Shown here in pieces: positions 1-13,154 of a stretch of DNA of 64,000 nucleotides (position 1 is the stretch's first letter; each line of letters starts with the position of its first letter). The notes below the pieces were generated by a model. It saw only the letters and a program-made list of their open reading frames with translations. It did not search any database and was not told the origin of the DNA. A program made the translations under genes and the position numbers. This stretch comes from Sipunculus nudus (Eukaryota > Annelida > Sipuncula > Golfingiida > Sipunculidae). Location: assembly GCA_026874595.1 (NCBI GenBank), contig CM049316.1, positions 75,563,676-75,627,675 of the forward strand. Reading direction: 5' to 3'.

Positions 1-1225
1 TGACATCAAGATTTTGATCTAAATTTGCTGTCACTTTAAAGTCAATTTAATTTCATGTAAATGTCAAGTTATGTTAAAATTTCACCCTGTAGATGTTTCT
101 CCTTTAGTGTTAACACACATCAACTAACAAGAAGAATATCAAGTGTAGGAACTGTTTTATTTTGATTTCAATGTCCATGAAACTTGATTGCTGGAATGTG
201 ATCTTCAGATATACAGCTGCCATCTGAAAAGAATAGAGAGTTTTTTAAGCATTCAGAAAAGCCTTGAGTATGTACCAGGAATTTTGCAATAGCAGGAAAC
301 ATCTTTATTATTCTTGGGTGTTATTTTAATTATAATATCAAAGAAGGGACAAATAATATTTTTTTTTAAAAGCTCAAAAATGTAAACACAACATTGTCTT
401 AAAAGCATATTACCAGCATGGAAAGGTTAAATCTTTATGTTCCCTTCAGCCAATAGGAATAGCGAAAAAGCAGCATAATTTTTTGACAATACACCTTTAG
501 TTTCATTATGTTTGGTTAAATGTGAATAGTTACATATGCCTTTTTCATGGTATAAACATAAATAAATTAAGTCAATATGTATGTAATGTAAACACAAAGT
601 ATATTGCAAAAATGATATTGCCACAAACACTGCCCACTCCTCCGAGAAAATATATATATACTCCTGAGTTGCACATGGGCAGCAAATATCATTTGCATTG
701 CCAACTGAGCTGAAATGTGTAAAATCCTAGCCATGCGCTGCCCACCATGTATTTTTGTATGGGTTAACTTGTTCACTGCTATATTGCACTTTTGCCTAAA
801 ATGTTGAGTGTGCAAGCAAAGTTAACAACCAAAATATTACTATTTATACCCTCTTCATAAGTAAATACAATATCAGATTAATGGAAATTAACTATAATGC
901 CATATTAGGCAGAATAAACCAACTTTTAATAGGATAGTGCAATATTTTATTTAAATATACATTAAAGAAAGTTTGGATATAAAAAATAAGATTCAATTCC
1001 AAAAATTTATAATGTATAGTAAATCCTGAGTTATAACAATATAAAAAAGACAATCCTCTTTTCAGTATGGTAGGATTTGGAAAACTAGACATTTCTTGGC
1101 ACCACAGGTGCCAGAGTATCCCCAGACATAGTAGCCCCCCCCCCCCCTCTTTAAGAACAGACCCCCATTTTAAGCAGCATATACTGACACTTGGAATATT
1201 TATTGTTTCTTCCATCTAACAATCC
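1..1225. other. AT-rich intergenic DNA, no gene seen
   Basis: The open frames here are short, AT-driven and unlike any family I recognise. The only landmark is a run of 13 C at 1135-1147, like the many other G/C homopolymers of this window. Confidence 0.6.
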
Positions 1226-3316
1226 ACAATCTTGTTGAAGATGTTGGTCGTGTGAACTTGACCTTTGACTTCATGACCCCAAAATCAATTTGGGTCTTGC
1301 TTTTCCAATGGGACATATGCAAGTCAAGTTTGAAATCTATACATCAATAAAGCAGGAATTATCATCCAGAAACTAATTTTTTTTGACAGGTGGCTCCTGT
1401 GACCTTCACCTTTGACCTTGTGACCTCAAAATTGATAGTGTTCTTCCTCTCTTGGCAGGAGAACTATATGTGCAAGATGAAAGATCTGAGATGAAATGTT
1501 TGGCTGAAAATGCATCCACATCTTTTTAAAGATGTGTCCTGTGACCTTGACCTTTGACCTCATGACCCCAAAATCAATTTGGGTCTTGCTTTTCAAATGG
1601 GACATATACAAGTCAAGTTTGAAAACCATACATCAATAAAAGCAGGAATTATCATCCAGAAACTAATTTTTGGATAGATGGCTCCTGTGACCTTCAACTT
1701 TGACCTTGTGACCTCAAAACTGATAGGGGTTTTCCACTCTTGGCAGGTGAACTATATGTGCAAGATGAAAGATCTGAGATGAATTGTTTGGCTGAAAATG
1801 CATCCACAATCTTTATAAAGAGGTTTCTTGTGACCTTGACCTTTGACCTCATGACCGCAATATCAATTTAGGTCTTGCATTTCCAATGGGTCAAATACAA
1901 GTCAAGTTTGAAATCCATACATCAATAAAAGAAGGAATTATCATCCAGAAACTATTTTTTGGACAGATGGCTCCTGTAACCTACACCTTTGACCTTGTAA
2001 CCTCAAAATTGATAGGGTTCTTCCTCTCTTGGCAGGTGAACTATATGTGCAAGATGAAAGATCTGAGATGAAATGTTTGGCTGAAAATGCATCCACATCT
2101 TTTGACAGATGTGTCCTGTGACCTTGACCTTTGACCTCATGACCCCAAAATTAATACAGGACTTGCTTTTCCAAAGGGACATATACAAGTCAAGTTTGAA
2201 ATCCATACATCAATAAAAGCAGGAATTATCATCCAGAAACTAATTTTGGACAGATGGCTCCTGTGACCTTCACCTTTGACCTTGTGACCTCTAAATTGAT
2301 AGGGGTCTTCCACTCTTGGCAGGTGAACTATTTGTGCAAGATGAAAGATCTGAGATGAATTGTTTGGCCGAAATTGCATCCACAACCTTTTAAAAGAGGT
2401 TTCCTGTGACCTTGACCTTTGACCTCATGACCCCAAAATCAATTTAGGTCTTGCTCTTCCAATGGGTCAAATACAAGTCAAGTTTGAAATCCATACATCA
2501 ATAAAAGAAGGAAGTATCATCCAGAAACTAATTTTTGGACAGATAGCTCCTGTGGCCTTGACCTTTGACCTTGTGACCCAAAAATTTATATGAATTATCC
2601 ACTATTGACAAGTGAGCTATATATTCAAGATTGAAGACCTAGGATGAAAGTTTGGCTTAAAATGCATCCACATCTTTTTAAAGATGTCCTGTGACCTTGA
2701 CCTTTGACCTCATGACCCCAAAATCAATTTGGGTCTTGCTTTTACAATGGGACATATACAAGTCAAGTTTGAAATCCATACATCAATAAAAGCAGGAATT
2801 ATCATCCAGGAACTAATTTTTGGACAGATGGCTCCTGTGACCTTCACCTTTGACCTTGTGACCTCAAAACTGATAGGGGTCTTCCACTATTGGCAGATGA
2901 CTTACATGTGCAAGATGAAAGGTCTGAGATGAAATGTTTGGCTGAAAATGCATCCACAATCTTTTTAAAGATGTGACCTGTGACCTTGACCTTTGACCTC
3001 ATGACCCCAATATCAATTGGAGTTTTGCTTTTTCAATGGGACATATATAAGTCAAATTTGAAATCAATACATCAATAAAAGCAGGAATTATCATCCAGAA
3101 ACTAATTTTTGGACAAATAGCTCCTGTGGCCTTGACCTTTGACCTTGTGACCCCAAAATTTATATGGATCATCCACTATTGGCAAGTGAGCTATATATAT
3201 TCAAGATGGAATACCTGGGATGAAAGTTTGGCTTAAAATGCATCCACAGTATCTTTTAAAATGCCAGTCCAGTGACCTTGACCTTTGACCAGATGACCCT
3301 AGAACCTATAGGGTTC
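1226..3316. repeat. Dimeric ~288-bp tandem repeat rich in TGACCTTTGACC
   Basis: About seven copies of a ~288-bp unit lie head to tail. Each unit consists of two related ~144-bp halves. Half A carries GACCTTGACCTTTGACCTCA followed by an AT-rich stretch ending in catccagaaactaattttt. Half B carries CTTCACCTTTGACCTTGTGA followed by ggcaggtgaactatatgtgc. Successive A halves begin near 1541, 1833, 2124, 2410, 2696 and 2985. The copies have diverged by several percent and the last ones (3100-3316) are degraded. The open frames in this stretch are repeat-derived and not genes. Confidence 0.9.
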
Positions 3317-3960
3317 TTACTTTAGTGGTGGGCCATACATAAGTCATGTTTGAAATCCATATGGCTATCAACATTGGAGATATCATAAGAGGTGTGTGAT
3401 TTTCACCATATATGGCAATATTCAAGGTCAAGGCCACTATCATAGGAAAGGTCATGACCCCAATTTAAATAAACATCATCCCATAACCCATACCTATGTA
3501 TATGCATAATATAAAAGAAATCTGTCCATTAGTTTTTGACTTATAATGCTCACAGTACTGTACGGTGGCAATTTTGGGGGTATTAAACGGCATGAAAACA
3601 AGTAAAGAATAATAGGTGGCGCCATCAGTTTCTGGAACCTGACAACCCTATCCATGATCTTCCATCAACTTGATTTTGGGATAAATCCATGCAAGATTTC
3701 TTGAGATATTAAAGAATTTGTGTGATTTTCCCCAAAATTGGACCTATTCAAGGTCAAGGACACTCTCTTATTAAAGGTCATGACCTCATTTTAAATAGGC
3801 GTCGTCCTCTTACCCATATCTATACATATACCAAGTTTGGTAAAGTTCCGTGAAATATTTTTTGGGTTATCGCGCCAACAAGATTTATATGCGGCGGCGG
3901 CGGCGGGACCGGTATGAAAACATAGTATCCCCCGACTTTGTCTGGGGATACAATTAATAT
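3317..3960. repeat. Degraded 3' portion of the TGACC repeat element with GGC tract
   Basis: Further decayed units continue the 1226-3316 array (aaggtcatgacc near 3450 and 3774). They end in a (GGC)n tract at 3891-3905 and a terminal module, tatcccccgactttgtctgg. The same kind of GGC tract plus a short tail ending in a gatacaat-like motif closes the element at 22.1 kb and, inverted, the one at 50.2 kb. I infer that these families share a common end module. Confidence 0.6.
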
Positions 3961-5111
3961 TATAGGAAAATTGAGCTGAGCACCAGGACTCATGGCCTGT
4001 TGTTATTTTTAGGCAAGTATGCATTCAGGCACGTGTATTTATGTATCAGTATATGTCACAGTGTACATACTCTATACGGATCGAGCTACAACAGCTTATT
4101 GGTTTTCTATTCAGAACTCAACATAGCCACTAATCTTCCAAACTTAAATAGTGACACAACCAGGTTTTTATGCTTTTACTTATTTACTTTTAAGATTTTA
4201 TGAAACAACAATGGTAATAAGTAATGTCATAATCACAATAACATGGATGTCATATTATAAACATGAGTGAAGCACTTTAATAAAATCGCTTGTTATATTA
4301 AATATATTTTACCTCTAGATGACCACTTCAATGGGAATTAAGTAGCAGTGAATCACACCCTTAAGCATGGAATGGTTTCTTATGTATTTACAATCATTTT
4401 TGTAAATGCTCGGTTAAAATCATGATTTGTTCAATTATTAACTTTTTAATAATATATTTTACTGATTATTATATACCCCTTTTAATCCCTAACTGTAACT
4501 TTTATGCATGCATATAGTGCTTCAAGTACATAAAATAATTGAAAAAGTTTTTAAACACTTTTGTCCCATTTTTACTTTTTACATTGGTACGTTTTTTTAT
4601 CACTTAAAATTACTAATTCTTATTTAAACATGTTCAAAAATGGTAACTTAAAATTGTTTTACAAAATCATTCATAAAAGTGTCTGTATAATTCTTGTTTT
4701 ACCAGCCAGGCCTAAAAGCAGCAATATCCTATGTCAAGTCCAGAATGGATTCCCATACCTGCATGCTCAATGGTTTATTATGAGACCTCGATCTCCTTTT
4801 AAAGGCTACATTTTTACCATCAAAATGGCGGCCTGTATAAAGGAGTTTAAAAAATTTGACATTTTCAAGTGACTGCAACTTTATGTACTGCATGTAGTAC
4901 TTTCAGTACATCAAAATTATTTAAAGTTTTTTTTTTCATTTTTCCCTAATATTTTATTTATTCATTTTATTTTAATATTCAATTTTGCAACTTTTTCTTT
5001 TGAACTTCTAATTGAATAATCTTATAACAAAATTTACCAATGTTATTTCATAAAAATTATGTTTTACAATCTTATGGTAAAACTATATAATATACATAAA
5101 TTAATATATTC

Positions 5112-5157
<46 letters not shown>

Positions 5158-5651
5158 TTTTAGAAACATGAATGTGAATATAATGCCATGGTCATTTGCT
5201 TCATAAATGTAATTATAAAGTATTTTATGAAGGTGAAATAAGGGATGAGGTCATCATTGCACTATGTAAGGACAGAGTAAGGCTTCAGTGAATATGCTTA
5301 TCAGGGCATAACATGACAGCCTGAGCAAAGGAATGCAGCAGGTTCAGGCTAGGTCAGACAATAATGGCTTTGGCTTCCTTAACTTGAGTAGGTGTAATGC
5401 CCCCTGGCAGCTTCTCAGGAGCCACACTGATATGTGACACTATGACAGATCAACTACATGTACAGAAAACGAAGTATATAATCACACAAACAGTCAAACA
5501 CACACATTTGAATACATATGTATGCACAAATACCTCTATTTACACAACACACGTAGACACATACATATATATTATGTATGTGATGAGAAAAATATGCAAA
5601 AGTTCAGTTCGTAAAGTCAGATTCGAACCTCAATCTTCATTTTACATATTC

Positions 5652-5718
<67 letters not shown>

Positions 5719-7060
5719 AAATGTATATATATATATATATATATTCCATCTATAAAACAAGTGACCCATGGGTAATGACACTAAGCTGCCAAGCATGACC
5801 TGCGACATCATTGGCTGAGATTCACAACTTCCAGTCAAATTTTGAAGAACCAATTTGCCAATTTGTTGAAATTTTCCACGACAACAGAAATATATATCAC
5901 CTATGTCTGGTTAAAACACAGTGAATTGATGGTCTGAGGAAAATGTATGATTGTTAAGGTATCCAGAACTATTCCCATAGCTTACTTGATACCTGTCAGT
6001 CTCAAAAGGAACACCACAAAGGACAATATAAGATCAAAATATATAGCAAAAAATCAAGGAAATCCATGCAAGAATTATTGAGAAACAGGTGCTTCTGTAT
6101 GAATTTTTATTCAATACAAGCCAACCGTACTGCACTTTCATATATGATGATAATAGTAATTAAGAAATATTTGACCCAATCCTTTGCAAGATTACATTAA
6201 TATACATCTGACTGCCTTCACTTTAACAGTTCTTGAGATAATATGAGCAAAAGGAATTTAAAGATGGTTGCCTGGTGGCCATTTTGGACTTCTGACAGGT
6301 CTGAAATCAGACAACAACCATTCTCTAAATCGGACCAAAAATTAAAGGAAAATTACTGAAACTGCACTGAAAAACGGATTTCTAAGGTGGCTAACTGGCA
6401 GACATAATGGATTTCTGACAAGTCTGACATTTGATATCACACATCCTCAAATAAGAGACCAAACTTTGGGCAAATTCTCCAAATGATGTTACAGTAATGA
6501 ATGTCCAAAACAATTCAAAAGGCATGTTCAGGCGCTCATATCAGATTTACAGATATGCAAATGTAAAAGTGTAGGTCCAATAATTTTTATTATCACTCTG
6601 CTTTTCAATGGGGTCAGCAGGGTTGGTAAACTGTAAAACCTGAAAGAAAAGAAATGCAGAAAGCATGACTAAGAGTCTTGTAATAAAATAAAGCCATCCT
6701 AAATCAAGTACACATCCACATATTATGAGAACAAACACTTGCTTTTATATGTGGTGATTTATATAAAAATATTAAGATATCTAGGAAACTAAGTTTATTG
6801 CTATGATTCCATAAAATAAACTGCAAAATGTTCCCATCATCTTATAAATCAGTAGCTAAACCTTAATACTACACTCTCATAGTGTTTATTCCTGGCTGAA
6901 GTATTCCAACAACAGTGTTTTGTTATGCAGTAACGAGGTACTTATCACTCAGCCTTATCACTTAATAGCCTGATACAAAAGGGAGTCATATGTCACCAGT
7001 GTCACTCAGAATTACAGCCACACGGTGAGATGTACCAGCTGGAGTGCAAGCTTATATATA
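3961..7060. other. Intergenic DNA with microsatellites, no gene seen
   Basis: I found no convincing coding exon. The stretch contains (TA)n at about 5113-5155 and an (AC)n run at 5654-5698 continuing into (TA)n to about 5744. Around 6000-6500 there are weakly repeated segments with a cattttggacttctgacagg motif, related to the 54-56 kb tandem family. Confidence 0.5.
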
Positions 7061-8017
7061 TGTAACCGGACACACAAAAGCGTTCCTACTGGCCTTGCCA
7101 GTGAAGCTTGCTTTATTGGCGAAGCGGTAGAACGTCTGACTTGTGTGTCAAAGGTTACGGGTTCGAACCCACATTCGGGCCAGGTTTCTATTTTCACCCG
7201 TTACAAATGGTGGCAGCGGTGGGATCCGGGGAGTTGGTGTCGTGGCATAATGCCCCACCCAGTTCACGTGTGTGACCCCCGGGATAGATCCCACGTTCTG
7301 GGGACAGAACGTTCCCGGAGAGGGGGTGAATGTAACCGGACACACAAAAGCGTTCCTACTGGCCTTGCTAGTGAAGCTTGCTTTATTGGCGAAGCGGTAG
7401 AACGTCTGACTTGTGTGTCACAGGTTAAGGGTTCAAACCCACATTCGGGCCTGGTTACTATTTTCATCCGTTACAAATGGTGGCAGCGGTGGGATCCGGG
7501 GAGTTGGTGTCGTGGCATACAATGCCCCACCCAGTTCACGTGTGTGACCTCCGGGTAGATTCCCACGTTCTGGGGACAGAACGTTCTCGGAGAGGAGGTG
7601 AATGTAACCGGACACACAAAAGCGTTCCTACTGGCCTTGCCAGTGAAGCTTGCTTTATTGGCGAAGCGGTAGAACGTCTGACTTGTGTGTCAAAGGTTAC
7701 GGGTTCGAACCCACATTCGGGCCAGGTTTCTATTTTCACCCGTTACAAATGGTGGCAGCGGTGGGATCCGGGGAGTTGGTGTCGTGGCATAATGCCCCAC
7801 CCAGTTCACGTGTGTGACCCCCGGGATAGATCCCACGTTCTGGGGACAGAACGTTCCCGGAGAGGGGGTGAATGTAACCGGACACACAAAAGCGTTCCTA
7901 CTGGCCTTGCCAGTGAAGCTTGCTTTATTGGCGAAGCGGTAGAACGTCTGACTTGTGTGTCAAAGGTTACGGGTTCGAACCCACATTCGGGCCAGGTTTC
8001 TATTTTCACCCGTTACA
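7061..8017 (+). mobile_element. Miniature LTR retrotransposon (TRIM-like), four LTRs and three internal segments
   Basis: Four 145-bp direct repeats lie at 7061-7205, 7331-7475, 7603-7747 and 7873-8017. Each starts TGTAAC and ends GTTACA, the TG...CA ends of LTRs with short terminal inverted repeats. Between them are three ~125-bp internal segments. Each segment begins with tggtggcagcggtgggat, placed where a tRNA primer-binding site should be, and ends with a purine-rich ggagagggggtgaa, placed where a polypurine tract should be. TATA on both outer sides (7057-7060 and 8018-8021) is compatible with a 4-bp target duplication. There is no gag or pol, so it would be non-autonomous. Long frames through it are repeat artefacts. 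Confidence 0.8.
7117..7190 (+). other. tRNA-like Pol III promoter inside the LTR
   Basis: Within each LTR, ttggcgaagcggtagaacg resembles a tRNA A box and gggttcgaaccc about 45 bp downstream is a textbook B box. The segment ends cattcgggcca like a tRNA 3' acceptor region. The same boxes recur in the other three LTRs; the second copy has a damaged B box (gggttcaaaccc). A clean cloverleaf with a believable anticodon stem is not obvious, so I do not call a functional tRNA gene. Confidence 0.65.
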
Positions 8018-8039
8018 TATACAAAAAATAGAGATGGTC

Positions 8040-9070
8040 TACAAAATAAGTTGACCTGACCTATGACCTTGGCCTTTTGTCCACATATCAACTGGATTCT
8101 TTCTAAATGATGGGTAACTGACCAGCTGACCTCAAAATCAATTAGTTATTTCTTCATGCAAAAAGACCCATTAATATGAAGTTTGAATCACATTGAGTGA
8201 TGCATAGATGTGGCATATGTGAAAGACTGAAGGTCTGGGTTGAACAGTTTCACTTGAAATATGTTCACAAGCATTTAGAACAATATTGTGACCTTGACCT
8301 TTGACCTTTTGAACTCAACTTCAAAAGGCTTCTTCCCCTATTGGTAGGTAAGCCTTATATGACAGATGGAAAGTATAGATTGAAAAGTTTGCCTGAAAAT
8401 GACTCCACGCAAGAAGAGGGTGCTGTGAACTTGACCTTTGACCTCAAAATCAACAGGTCTTTTCCCCTGTTGGCAGAGAAGCGATATCAGTGCTGAAAGG
8501 TTCGGAATGAAAGGTCTAGCTTGAAATGTGTCCACAACCTTTTCAAAGAAGTGGATCCTGTGACCCTGACCTTTGACCTTGTGACCTCAACATCTATAGG
8601 ATTCTTCTCCCACTTAGTAGGTGAGCTGTATGTGAAAGATCAAAGAATTGGGATGAAAGGTTTGGCTTAAAATGCATTCACAGACTTTTCAAAGAAGTTG
8701 GTTCTGTGACCTTGACCTTTGACCTTGTGACCTAAAAATAATTATGGTTCTTCCCCTTTTGGTTGGTGAGCTGTATGTGAAAGATGGAAGATTTGGGATA
8801 AAAATTTTGGCTAAAAGAATTATTTCTGGGGGGTGCAAACACACCCCATAACTTCGAGAATAAAGGTCGCAGTGACCTAATTTCAGGTTTGCAAGGAGAT
8901 CTTTTTAGAACCTCTAAGACTGGATAGGGTTCATGGCCCTAGCCCCTATGGTTACTATTTGTGCCCTGCTAATGGATGGACGGCTGGCCAGCCGGACAGA
9001 CAGAAGGACGACGGAAAAAGACCCATCGCTATAGCCCAGCATGACTGAAAGTCAGCTGAGCTAAAAAACA
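8040..9070 (+). repeat. Second, decayed TGACC tandem element with terminal module
   Basis: Four or five diverged units of the same dimeric family as 1226-3316 (gaccttgacctttgacctt motifs near 8291, 8430, 8567 and 8711). They run into a module with gacctaatttcaggtttgca near 8876 and a terminal module with repeated ggacgg/ggacag words and agtcagctgagctaaaa at about 9051. The last two modules also occur in the 341-bp family at 16.4 and 62-63.6 kb. Confidence 0.75.
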
Positions 9071-9094
9071 ATGAACCAGCATGGCTATTCATAC

Positions 9095-9128
<34 letters not shown>

Positions 9129-11917
9129 TGATTTCAAACACAAACATATATGGACTACAAACATATATGGATTGATTTAATTATCCTTATAAATACATTT
9201 TTGACTAACTGGCTTAACTTGGCCAGGAAACCTCTCCACTTAATTAACAATATTTTCATTATAAAACAATGCAAGTATTAAAGCAGGAAGGAATGAAGAA
9301 TAAAAATATACTCACAATGCTTGAACATGTCTAGCCGATTTGACTGTTTTGGCTGCACTGCTGATGTTTCCCACCAGAATGTTGGCCTCACAAGGACACA
9401 GAAACCAAAGACGAACCCAGTGCTGCTGCATGTTGATGGGGGAGGGGTTACACGGGTGCACTTGAGGGGATCATTTGACAAGTGACACACTGACAGTTGA
9501 TGTGAGAGGGCTGTAGTGTTCACAGGTCAAATGAAGTTGCTGTACAGTCCACCAGTTAATTAATGGTTCCGGGATAAATTTCAAGTTTGGAAATATTGGT
9601 ACAGTTTTTAATTACCAGATTCTTGATAGATATATATTACCATTTTTATTTTGTTCACTGAATATACAATCTTCTGTCAGGAAAACAAAGCTTCTAAATT
9701 TTTAATGTATTTTATTGCTGGTGTGACAGTACCGTCACATCATAAAAATGTTGATAGTATCGTTACACAAATGCCCTACCCCTGGTATTACTGGGGGAAC
9801 ACCCTATGACATCATGGCTACCAGGGGAGATTCCCTTGGTATTAATGCCACCAGATGCAGATCTCTTGGGTTGACCAATGACCACAGAGCTGGTGATGCA
9901 GGGCTGGAATGACTGATACATGAGCCATGTACCAGCCCAGCCCTGTCTCTTAGGCCCGGGACTCGTGAACACTGCAGATGTGCTGGTGTCTGTCCCACAG
10001 GGATTTTGAGCCTCTTTGGTCCATCTTAGCAGAAGCTGAGATTATAGGGACCAGGGAAACCTGGACAGCCACATTCTGGTTCGTATTTATATATAATTGT
10101 TATGTAATATCAGTCAAGGGCATGATTCTTTTGTACCGGTAATCATGTAGTTTCTTTTGTAAAAAATTCTTGTGGCTACTTATTGACTTTTATCTGTCTT
10201 AGTCAATATTGTCTGTTGTATGCATGGAGAAGTATTTGTAAATTCAGCCACGCTACTCAAAATAACTAATTACAAAAATCCCATCCCTGTAATACTGTCT
10301 ATCAGAATTAGGGGTGGGGCCCACTTTTGTTTCAGTATGTCCATAATTACTGCATGCATTTTACAGCAATATACCCATATTTGACCATTTACAATTATTT
10401 CTGACTGTATATAAATTGCACATTATTTGAATCGCAACATATAATTCATATCATTAAAAATATTAAGGAAATGTGGTTACACTAAATTAAAATTGATTTG
10501 CTTATTTCCTTATTCTACTTCTAGAGTTAATACAATAAAATAAAATCTGAAATGACATTGTTTTACATTTGGATCAAATCTCAACCAATATTTGACGTCA
10601 AATTTACGTCAAGGTGCCCACTGGGTTAATTAATTAATTAATTAATTAATTGCAGGGGGAATGAAAATATTTTATCAAGTTGCCATATAGAACAGAAGAC
10701 TGTACATTATACATTATACATAGACAGTTCAGTATTTTATACGAAGAGAGACTATGTTTCTTTATCCACTCACCTTGAACACCAAGTCTCACTGGTTCGC
10801 TGTCTTTGGTCGTTGGGATATACCAGCTTCAATGGTTCAGCTCAGAACGTTTATATTAACACAGACAGGATGCGAGGCCTCAGGATATCCGTAAACACAC
10901 TGATAAACTGCGGTGTTAATAAAATGCGTGCACGCATGCAAGATCACCCACGTGCACACATGTTTCCACTGTTTATACACATACATGTTAATACACGTGC
11001 GGCATGTGGCCCTGGATTCGGACGGGTACTGAATATAAATCTTGTACAAATCGATTTACATGTCATATTAAAAAAAACAAGAAGCAATTATTATTACCAT
11101 AAAAATGATAAAGGAAATGATGAAAGAAACTATAATTATTGAGCTAAAACATGCATAGTCTGGCTGACATCTACGCTCTAAACCCAGCGCGTGACCTCCT
11201 GCATGTGAACTTACACTCACACGTTGTGAGAAATAGCAGGATTTTTCAGGTTTGGCAACACCCAGTCAGTTTACGCTGGATAAAGTAAAATCTGATTAGC
11301 TCTCTGTTTAAACAAATCTGCAGAACTGGTAGAAGAAATCTGATTGGCTTAGAAAGAGTGTAAACAAACACGGCTGTGCCCGTGGCAAACTCGTGTAGCA
11401 TTACATGAAAGGAAATATGCAGACAGTGGGGGATAACTGACATCAGGCCACATATAACAGCAATTCAGTACTCGAGACTGTCTTGAAAGTTGACGATTGC
11501 TTCATGTGTATTCAAACTTGGGGGGGGGGGGGATAGAAAAATCTGTGCTACCAAGCGCGATTTCCCCCGCACTGCGAATTGACCGATACCTCGAAAAACA
11601 TCAGATTGCGCTTGTGATATCTGCAACATATTTAGTTTAATATTACGCAGGGGTAATTCCACGGAGACAGCACCGCCTAGTAGCCAACCGAGGTTTATTG
11701 CAGCAGATAATGTAGCAAATAGATAGGGGGTGATCCATTAGAGCTTCTCATTCCGGTTTACCTTTTAAGCATATACCGGTATTTATTTACGTTTTAATCA
11801 TATATTTGATTATTTTTCTCTTTACGAAACTTATTACAAAAAGCCCGTGTGTCAAAGTTTTTTTTTTCATTACAGCTTTTACATTATTACTGTTATTCAT
11901 TGAATAAAAAATTGTGT

Positions 11918-11968
<51 letters not shown>

Positions 11969-12472
11969 CATTAATGGGCATTAATATGACTACTGGTATA
12001 TTTTTATACAATTAACATATACCAAATAAAAATTATTATATGATGAACGAATATGGTTCTACATGACAGGAAGTGAACAGAGCCAGGAATTAAGTAAATA
12101 TAACTGTGGTTTATTTTACCTCTTTATGTTGTAAACTACACATTTTGTGTATCGAATGCTATTCATGATATATGATAATTTCATTTCATATCATAATATT
12201 TTTTTTGTATTGAAATTGTTATTATTACAGATTTATTGAAATTTATGTTACAAAAATACAACACAACAATTAATGAAATTAAAATGAAATATAGAAACTT
12301 AGGAAATATGTGAATATTTCATACTAATGGGTTTTTGGTTGTATAATAACCTGTAATATGTCTCTGACTATGAAGGTTTGATAATATACACGATTTAAAT
12401 TTATTACACTGCCCACACAACTGCAGGGCCGCGTCCGTTTTAGTTCTATGTTACTTTACAGTGGAAATCTGC
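9071..12472. other. Intergenic DNA, no gene seen
   Basis: Contains (TA)n at 9098-9126, (TTAA)n at 10626-10651, poly-G at about 11519-11532 and a (CA)n-(TA)n compound repeat at about 11920-11968. Short frames such as those near 9300-9500, 9770-9990 and 10813-11142 have no recognisable domain, and I do not support them as genes. Confidence 0.5.
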
Positions 12473-13154
12473 TATCTATATATAGTCTTCGAGAAAATGA
12501 TAAAAAGAACCATGCAAAACCAAGAAGGCGGTGTTTAAATCCTCATTTCATAACTTGAATATGTTTTTATATTTGAATAAACCGTACCGTACTTTAAAAA
12601 TATGTATATTTAGGCAAAAATAAAAAAAAGGTATGGTTCTCAGGCACTTATTTTAAGAAATCAATGCGGGCGGGCGCTTTTTTTATTTTAATTTTTTTGG
12701 TAGGTTTCGATAAAAATGTCAAATGATAAGGGAAAAGCATGAAAATAACAGTTTTATTTTGCTAAATAAGTAAAAGCACTACAAAACAAAGGAAATTGTA
12801 TGGTTTATCTTCTTGAAAGAAATGTCGAAGCAGGATCTGCTCAAAATTGGAAAGTTTTATTGAAAATCAAAATAAAAAGTTTTGATGCGGGGGTTTAAAA
12901 TTGATGCGGGCGGTGCCTGAGAACCATACCTTTAATTTTTTTTGGCCTTAAAAGTCATATTTTATTTATGTCAATGCGCGCTTCAGTAATTAATGCCATA
13001 CATCTAAGCGCGGTTTATACCAAACCTGCCGATATATGGCTTGAATATTCCGGTACTACTATTAATTCAAATTTATATCATAGAAGTGGGTCGGGGGGGG
13101 GGGGGGAGGGAATACTAATGTGGCCCAGAGCGTTAGATAAAGAGATGATTACAT
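12473..13154. mobile_element. Inserted element, copy A, with 18-bp target-site duplication
   Basis: The sequence tttacagtggaaatctgc occurs immediately before (about 12455-12472) and after (about 13155-13174) this block, as expected of a target-site duplication. The body, without a 335-bp nested insertion, is about 350 bp. It matches a second copy at 13895-14249 closely (shared accgtaccgtactttaaaaa, ccgatatatggcttgaatat and a long poly-G). No coding capacity is seen; the family is unknown to me. Confidence 0.75.
12613..12947. mobile_element. Harbinger-like MITE nested in copy A
   Basis: 335 bp bounded by TTA on each side (12610-12612 and 12948-12950). Terminal inverted repeats of about 35 bp start GGC, run through an A-rich stretch and reach ggtatggttctcaggcac; the right end mirrors this with gtgcctgagaaccatacc and ends GGCC. 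The empty site is preserved in the related copy at 13895-14249, where gtatattta joins directly to aaaagtcat. A 3-bp TTA duplication and GGC/GGCC ends fit PIF/Harbinger-type elements; assignment by TSD and ends only. Confidence 0.8.

Noticed and set aside
5397-5853. Frames of 133 and 78 residues with His-Thr or Cys-Val runs
   Set aside because: Translation of (AC)n and (TA)n microsatellites.
7117-7190. A functional tRNA gene
   Set aside because: A and B boxes are present, but I could not draw a clean cloverleaf with an anticodon stem; kept as a tRNA-like promoter within an LTR.
7025-8031. Overlapping frames of 177 and 184 residues on the plus strand and mirrors on the minus strand
   Set aside because: They run through the tandem LTR and internal segments of the TRIM element and repeat the same peptide; repeat artefacts.
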